A stretch of DNA of 10,255 bases from Anaerolineales bacterium (GTDB lineage Bacteria > Chloroflexota > Anaerolineae > Anaerolineales > UBA6663), in the NCBI GenBank assembly GCA_016789245.1, contig JAEURM010000049.1, forward strand, positions 1 through 10,255, given 5' to 3'. A model generated the notes under the pieces. That model ran no database searches, was not told where the DNA came from, and worked only from the letters and a program-made list of their open reading frames with translations. Both the position numbers and the translations under genes were made by a program. Positions 6,271 through 10,255 of this stretch are shown piece by piece. The first letter of the stretch is position 1. Each line of letters opens with the position of its first letter.

Positions 6271-9200
6271 ATGCCTAACCTTTACCAGCACCTCAAGCAA
6301 ATGACGCTGACGCGCGGTTGGCCGGAGTGGGGCGGCCTGTGGCCCACGCCGCCTACCGCCGAAGCCAAGCCCAGTTTGTGGGCTGACCTGCAACAAAAAA
6401 CCAATCCGGCGTTATGGGTGCCTAAGCCTGCTGAGGGCGTGGAAGCCCACTCGCTGGAAGAGCGTGGCCAAAAACTGTGGGTGCTTAAACACCGCGCCAC
6501 CAATACTTACCTGCGCCTCTCTGCTGAAGACCATTTTGTGTGGACGCAGATTGATGGGCAACGCACCATCCTGAAACTTTCCATTGCCTATGCCATGAGG
6601 TACAACTCCATGGCGTTGGGCCGTATTCAGCATTTGGTGGAATTGCTTCAGGATAAAGGCTTGGTGACGGGCGGCGTGGTGGATAAAGTGTACGGGCCGC
6701 TTCAAAACAAGTTGGCCTCAGCCGGTCTTATTGGCAAACTGCGGCAAGGCTTTGGCTGGCTGATGAGCACGTTCCTCTTCCGGCAATTTCCGGTGGCGGG
6801 CATTGGCGGCGTGGTGAACGCGGCGTACAAGTGGGGCGTTTGGCTGTTATACACGCGCGTGGCGCTGGTGCTGATGAGTGTGCTAGGCGTGGCCGGGCTG
6901 GCGCTGTATCTCAATGCGGGCGGCTTGCAATCCCCCACTGGCACGCGCTCTACGCCAGAAATTGTGGCGCTGGTGATATTGATTTTGGTGGCGCTCTTTT
7001 TGCATGAGTGCGGGCACGCCTTCACCGTGCGGCGCTTTGGGCGCGAAGTAAACCGAGGCGGCCTCATCATGATGTATGGCATGCCGGGCGCGTACATTGA
7101 TACTCGTGATAGGTGGTTGGCCCCCAAGCCCGCGCGGGTGGCTGTAACGGCCGCTGGCCCGTTTGTAAACTTTGTGCTGGGTGGCCTAGCTTCGTTGGGC
7201 ATGTGGCTCTGGCCGGAACGCGCCTCCTTCTTCAGCTTTTTTGCCTTCACCAATTATTTATTTATTGTGGCCAACGCCATTCCGTTTCTCAAGTTTGATG
7301 GGTATTACTTGCTGATGGATTGGTTGGAAATTCCCAACCTGCTGGAACGAGCCACGGGCTTCTTTCAACGCGAGTTGTGGGTTTTATTGCGCCGCAGTTG
7401 GGCCGTGGGTGAGTGGTGGCCTAAATTTACGCGTGAGCAATGGATTTTTGTGTTCTTCGGCGGCATTTCTACGCTGTGGATGATTAACTTGTTGTATTTG
7501 CCACTGCTGGTGATGCCCGCCCGCGTGTTTGGTTTGCTAGGCCAAGTGCTCACGGCCGATTTGCGCACGGTGGCCGGGCTGGGCTTGTTAGGCTCACTAG
7601 CGTTAGCTCTATTTTTTGGTTTGCTTCAGGCCAATATGTTCTCGGCCAATGTGCGCCAACAAGTGCAACAACTGGCCCGCACGGTGCAAAACCGCCCGGG
7701 TTGGCAAAGCGCCCTCATTATTTTGTTGGTGGCGCTGGTGTTAGGCTTCCTGCCAGAAGAAATGCGTCTGCAAACCAGCATGGCCTCTGCCGCAGATTTT
7801 TGGGCACAAGCCTTGCCGATTCTTCTGCCGCTGTTAGCCGCTGGGTTCTCAGCCTCATTGGCCCTCGGCATGGCCAGCTCACCGTGGCGCTGGTGGTACA
7901 GCGGCCTCGCCCTCACCTCCGCCGCATTGCTTCTAAAATCCCTAATCCCTAATCCTTCACCCCTAATCTCCAATTCTCTAATTCTCTTTCTCTCCTTTTT
8001 CTTCCTCGGCCTCGCCTTCGTTCTTTCGTTCCGTTTGTGGCGCTTTGCTGTGCGCGGAGATTTAGGCGGCGTGCTCTTACTGATTGGGCTTTCCGTGGCG
8101 CTGTGGCCGGTGAGCGGTGATTGGGCGTGGCGCGTGGCCGTGGCGTTGTGGTGCGGCGCGGCATTTTTGGCGTGGCATCTCATTCGCCGCCCACTGCTCC
8201 CGCCCGCGCGCTTGGTGGATATGACGGCGGCCGAAGATGCTGACCCAGCGCAACACACCGCACACTTGGCCCGCACGCTGAGTTGGCTTTTGCGCACCAC
8301 GCTTCAGCAAACGGTGGAGGTGAGTGGTCCCGCCAGCCGCGCCAAACTCGTGGAGACGTTCAACGGTTTAGCCGTAGATTGTGGCTGGCCACTGTGGTTT
8401 AACGCGCACGGCCTGCTCACAGACCAAGTCACCGTGCCCTTCAACGAGCGCGCGCAAATTTATCGCGCGGCTTTGGCCGGCTGGCTGGCAGTGTTGAGCG
8501 CGGAAACAGACGCGCGTTTTGCGGCCGATACGTTGGCGCAAGCGTATTTTGATTTGCCTCTGCGCTTGCGGCGCTTGGCGGCCAGCCATGTACTCAATGA
8601 ATTGCCGTGGGAAGGCACCGCACCGTGGGCGCGCAGTGAGCAGGGCGGTGACCGTTTGAAGTTGCGCTTGGCCTTTCGGCATTTGGCGGAAGGGCCAATG
8701 CTAGCGTGCGCACGGGTGTATGGCCGCCCGTTGGCCGAGCAATTGATGGGTGAGTTCAACCAAGTAGCCGCGTTAGCGGAGTGGGGGCTGTGGTTCCGCG
8801 CTAATGGCCGTTTGGCGGATGAAGCGCAAGGCGATGTGTTGGCGCTGGGCGAGATTTTTCAATCCGCCTTGGCCGATGTGTTGGGCCGCATGGCGTATTA
8901 CACCGGCGCGCGGTTTGTGGAAGCTAGCCTTTTGCAAACACATGATGCTCTGCCGTGGCAACTGCGGGAAGTGGCCGCGCCCGCTTTACTGCGCGCTCTG
9001 CCGTGGGCTAGCCGCCTGAAATTGGGCGAAGCCGAATCAGTGGTTGAACTTTTACAGAAGCAACCCGCCTTCAGCGCCTTGCCGGTGGAAACTTTAGCGC
9101 AGTTGGCGCACAGTGCGCGGCTGATGCAACTGCCAGCGGGCCGCCGCTTGCACGCCACTGGGCAAACTCTGCGCTGGGCCTCATTGATAAAAACTGGCCG

Positions 9201-9807
9201 CGTAGAAATTCTAACGGCCGATGCCAGCACGCGCCGTGTGGAAGCGGTGTTGAGCGCGGGCGCGTTGTTAGAGATTGAAGCCCTCACCGCCGGGCAACCG
9301 GCGCAAACTGAAGCGCGCACCGTTACCGCCGTGGAGCTTTTGCAACTGCCCGCCGAGGCCGCGCGGCGTGCCCTCGCCGAGGCGCCTTCACGGCCTGAGG
9401 CCGCCCTCCTCAGCCGCATTCCGCTCTTCCGTGAGCTTACGCCGGATGAACTGCGCCGCCTTTCCTTATGCTTGCGCCCGCGCACTTTACCGGCCGGTGA
9501 AGTGGTGGTGCAGAGCGGCGCCAGTGACCGAGATTTGTATGTGATTGGCGGCGGTGAGTTGGCCGTGATGGTGAATGACGCGGAAGCAGAGCGGGTGGTG
9601 GCGCACTTGGGGCCGGGTGAGTTTTTTGGCGAGATGGCGCTTTTGCGCGGTGAGGTACGTTCGGCCACGGTGCGCGCCCTCACGGAAGCTCAGGTATGGA
9701 CGCTCTCGGCGGATGATTACGCTGAGTTTATGCGCGAAGCGCCAGCTCTGCGTGCCGCCTTAGAACAAATGGGAAGCCGCCGCCATCTAGAACTCCGCGC
9801 GGCGTGA
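6271..9807 (+). CDS. PqqD-like / M50 site-2 protease / duplicated module / cNMP-binding fusion membrane protein
   Basis: This is an 1178-residue fusion. Residues about 66-134 are a PqqD-like winged helix (YLRLSAEDHFVW, IDGQRT, LVELLQDKGLV), the RiPP recognition fold. Residues about 190-345 form an M50 metalloprotease core: LHECGHAF gives zinc ligands His245 and His249 with Glu246 as catalytic base; PGAYIDTRDRW (272-282) and AAGPFVN (294-300) are conserved in the family; and NAIPFLKFDG (335-344) supplies Asp343 as third ligand. About ten hydrophobic segments run from 190 to 640, well beyond the M50 core. Residues 670-912 are a tandem duplication I do not recognise. Two cyclic-nucleotide-binding-type domains follow: a degenerate one (about 924-1035) and a canonical one (about 1050-1165, FGEMALLRGEVRSATV). 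It may cleave or export the modified peptide under nucleotide control. ATG 6271 lies 34 bases after the flavoenzyme and has a weak ribosome binding site. All key motifs are intact. Confidence 0.9.
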   Translation: MPNLYQHLKQMTLTRGWPEWGGLWPTPPTAEAKPSLWADLQQKTNPALWVPKPAEGVEAHSLEERGQKLWVLKHRATNTYLRLSAEDHFVWTQIDGQRTILKLSIAYAMRYNSMALGRIQHLVELLQDKGLVTGGVVDKVYGPLQNKLASAGLIGKLRQGFGWLMSTFLFRQFPVAGIGGVVNAAYKWGVWLLYTRVALVLMSVLGVAGLALYLNAGGLQSPTGTRSTPEIVALVILILVALFLHECGHAFTVRRFGREVNRGGLIMMYGMPGAYIDTRDRWLAPKPARVAVTAAGPFVNFVLGGLASLGMWLWPERASFFSFFAFTNYLFIVANAIPFLKFDGYYLLMDWLEIPNLLERATGFFQRELWVLLRRSWAVGEWWPKFTREQWIFVFFGGISTLWMINLLYLPLLVMPARVFGLLGQVLTADLRTVAGLGLLGSLALALFFGLLQANMFSANVRQQVQQLARTVQNRPGWQSALIILLVALVLGFLPEEMRLQTSMASAADFWAQALPILLPLLAAGFSASLALGMASSPWRWWYSGLALTSAALLLKSLIPNPSPLISNSLILFLSFFFLGLAFVLSFRLWRFAVRGDLGGVLLLIGLSVALWPVSGDWAWRVAVALWCGAAFLAWHLIRRPLLPPARLVDMTAAEDADPAQHTAHLARTLSWLLRTTLQQTVEVSGPASRAKLVETFNGLAVDCGWPLWFNAHGLLTDQVTVPFNERAQIYRAALAGWLAVLSAETDARFAADTLAQAYFDLPLRLRRLAASHVLNELPWEGTAPWARSEQGGDRLKLRLAFRHLAEGPMLACARVYGRPLAEQLMGEFNQVAALAEWGLWFRANGRLADEAQGDVLALGEIFQSALADVLGRMAYYTGARFVEASLLQTHDALPWQLREVAAPALLRALPWASRLKLGEAESVVELLQKQPAFSALPVETLAQLAHSARLMQLPAGRRLHATGQTLRWASLIKTGRVEILTADASTRRVEAVLSAGALLEIEALTAGQPAQTEARTVTAVELLQLPAEAARRALAEAPSRPEAALLSRIPLFRELTPDELRRLSLCLRPRTLPAGEVVVQSGASDRDLYVIGGGELAVMVNDAEAERVVAHLGPGEFFGEMALLRGEVRSATVRALTEAQVWTLSADDYAEFMREAPALRAALEQMGSRRHLELRAA
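7936..8010 (+). repeat. In-frame pyrimidine-rich low-complexity segment inside the M50 gene
   Basis: Within codons 556-580 the + strand changes to repeated CCCTAATC / CTAATC words and then runs of CTCT and TTCT, unlike the G-rich codon use on either side. It encodes a Leu/Ile/Ser/Phe-rich hydrophobic stretch (SLIPNPSPLISNSLILFL) that can still serve as a membrane segment, and the frame stays open. The 11-base word CCCTAATCCCT also occurs at 2639-2649. It looks like an intergenic-type repeat captured in frame. Confidence 0.5.
8278..9006 (+). repeat. Tandem duplication of a ~110-residue module within the M50 fusion protein
   Basis: Residues 693-780 align without gaps to residues 825-912, a constant offset of 132. 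By hand count about 33 of 88 positions are identical, including FN, W, LWF and G-L-D near the start, and ARF, LP, LR, AA, LPW at the end. Both copies are predicted mostly helical and soluble, lying between the last membrane segment and the cNMP-binding domains. I do not recognise the module. Confidence 0.75.
9418..9765 (+). other. Intact cyclic-nucleotide-binding domain (C-terminus of M50 fusion)
   Basis: Residues about 1050-1165 form a CRP/CAP-type beta-barrel. The phosphate-binding cassette FFGEMALLRGEVRSATV (1118-1134) retains the glycine and glutamate (Gly1120-Glu1121) and the arginine (Arg1130) that contact the cyclic phosphate and ribose in known cAMP/cGMP sensors. The preceding related domain (about 924-1035) lacks this cassette. 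Binding of a cyclic nucleotide here is a family-based prediction. Confidence 0.8.
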
Positions 9808-9813
9808 AGACGC

Positions 9814-9846
9814 TGAAACGCGGATTACGCGGATAAGCACGGAAGA
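9814..9846 (+). repeat. CGCGGAT-type dispersed repeat, copy A
   Basis: This copy starts with TGAAACGCGGAT, contains CGCGGATAAG, and ends with CACGGAAGA. The same start, middle and end words occur at 10065-10105, and in reverse complement at 9998-10041. It begins 7 bases after the stop of the M50 gene. Confidence 0.65.
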
Positions 9847-9878
9847 CCACAGATTATTTTGTTCGTTTTACGTATACT

Positions 9879-9947
9879 GTCACTCCCCCACAAGAGCGGG
9901 GGGAGTCCATCTTTTAGGCAATGGCTACCCGCTTTCGCGGGTATGAC
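9879..9947. repeat. Pair of GTCA-bounded hairpins facing each other
   Basis: Hairpin 1 is ACTCCCCC (9882-9889) with GGGGGAGT (9899-9906). Hairpin 2 is TACCCGC (9926-9932) with GCGGGTA (9937-9943) and a TTTC loop. The block begins with GTCA (9879-9882) and ends with TGAC (9944-9947), so it is a composite inverted repeat. Each half resembles the element at 1956-1983. Hairpin 1 could act as transcription terminator of the M50 operon, but no T-run follows directly. Confidence 0.65.
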
Positions 9948-9997
9948 GATTTCAAAATTTGTGCTCAGTCGTTTAAGGTGAGTCCCTTAATATCAAA

Positions 9998-10041
9998 TCT
10001 TCCGTGTATTTCCCTTGAGTTTCGTGTTTATCCGTGTTTCA
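9998..10041 (-). repeat. CGCGGAT-type dispersed repeat, copy B (inverted)
   Basis: Read on the minus strand it begins TGAAACACGGATAA and ends ACACGGAAGA, matching the ends of copies A and C with a diverged centre. With copy C 23 bases away it forms a large imperfect inverted repeat. Confidence 0.6.
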
Positions 10042-10064
10042 AAAAAACACTTCCAGCTCAGAGT

Positions 10065-10105
10065 TGAAACGCGGAAGCGCGGATAAGTGCTGACGAACAC
10101 GGAAG
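10065..10105 (+). repeat. CGCGGAT-type dispersed repeat, copy C
   Basis: It begins TGAAACGCGGA, contains GCGCGGATAAG and ends ACACGGAAG. It is closest to copy A, with an extra TGCTGACGA-like insertion before the final word. Confidence 0.65.
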
Positions 10106-10171
10106 TTTTCCTTTCTTTCCTTCGTTTCCATGTTTTAATAGGTCATCAACTTCACACAAGGCTCAATCATC

Positions 10172-10255
10172 ATGTGGTGGCTTGAAAGTTACACCGGTTT
10201 TCTTGGCACAACGGCCAGCTTTACGTCTGATGTAGTGCTCGTGCTGATGGTGCTA
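10172..10255 (+). CDS. N-terminus of a membrane protein (3' truncated), possibly DUF420-like
   Basis: From ATG 10172 the frame is open to the window end, giving 28 residues. They begin MWWLESYTGFLGTTAS and continue into a hydrophobic stretch (DVVLVLMVL) that looks like a first membrane helix. The GFLGTxAS start followed by a helix beginning with Asp resembles the N-terminus of the DUF420 membrane family linked to respiratory oxidases, but so short a piece cannot settle this. Repeat-rich DNA separates it from the M50 gene, so it is probably a separate transcription unit. Confidence 0.55.
   Translation, partial: MWWLESYTGFLGTTASFTSDVVLVLMVL

Larger units (their letters stand above)
9808..10171. 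other. Gene-free repeat-rich intergenic region
   Basis: No plausible coding frame is present in these 364 bases. They hold, in order, a CGCGGAT-type repeat, two GTCA-bounded hairpins, an AT-rich stretch (9948-9997), and inverted and direct copies of the CGCGGAT-type repeat. No clear promoter stands out before the gene at 10172. GGTCATCAAC and CAAGGCTCAATC precede it; AAGG at 10158-10161 is a possible but distant ribosome binding site. Confidence 0.7.

Noticed and set aside
7626..8300. 224-residue minus-strand open frame
   Set aside because: The product is very basic and low-complexity, antisense to the M50 membrane region, with no ribosome binding site seen. It is a shadow of the real gene.
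8898..9683. Long open frame on the minus strand
   Set aside because: It lies opposite the cNMP-binding domains of the M50 protein, encodes Arg/Ser/Ala-rich sequence without domain features, and reflects the GC-biased codons of the real gene.
9814..10105. CRISPR array
   Set aside because: There are only three copies, one is inverted, spacing is irregular, and copies differ in length and sequence.

Overview
The window looks like part of a chromosome from a non-model, moderately GC-rich bacterium. A Chloroflexota (Anaerolineae-like) source is my best guess. That guess rests on the style of the content: multi-GAF NarL-type kinases, an NHLP-like RiPP leader, PqqD-M50 fusions and many short palindromic intergenic repeats. 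No rRNA or other phylogenetic marker is present, so the taxonomy is inference. All genes lie on the + strand.

Positions 1-2651 hold a two-component pair: the 3' part of a soluble multi-GAF histidine kinase (NarL/HPK7 type) and its LuxR-type response regulator. Positions 2735-3394 hold a 72-residue cysteine/histidine-rich zinc-binding protein and a 114-residue Rieske [2Fe-2S] ferredoxin, with hairpins in the gaps around them.

Positions 3397-9807 are the most interesting part and look like a RiPP (ribosomally made, modified peptide) locus of unfamiliar composition. It starts with a 100-residue peptide that has a strong ribosome binding site, an acidic helical NHLP-like leader and a Cys/Ser/Thr-containing C-terminus. 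Next come two overlapping hairpins that cannot form together, then a TPR protein, a FAD-dependent monooxygenase-like oxidoreductase, and an 1178-residue membrane protein. That last protein joins a PqqD-like peptide-recognition domain, a site-2-protease (M50) core with HECGH and NxxPxxxxDG motifs, a tandemly duplicated module I do not recognise, and two C-terminal cyclic-nucleotide-binding-type domains, the second with an intact phosphate-binding cassette. My working model is that the leader is recognised by the PqqD-like domain, the flavoenzyme (perhaps with electrons from the nearby Rieske protein) modifies the core, and the M50 protein cleaves or exports the product under nucleotide control. 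Only the domain identities are seen; the pathway is inferred. No classical LanM, YcaO or radical-SAM enzyme is present in the window.

Positions 9808-10171 are gene-free and packed with repeats: two GTCA-bounded hairpins related to one at 1956-1983, and three copies of another short repeat, one of them inverted. The final 84 bases start a new membrane protein that runs off the window.
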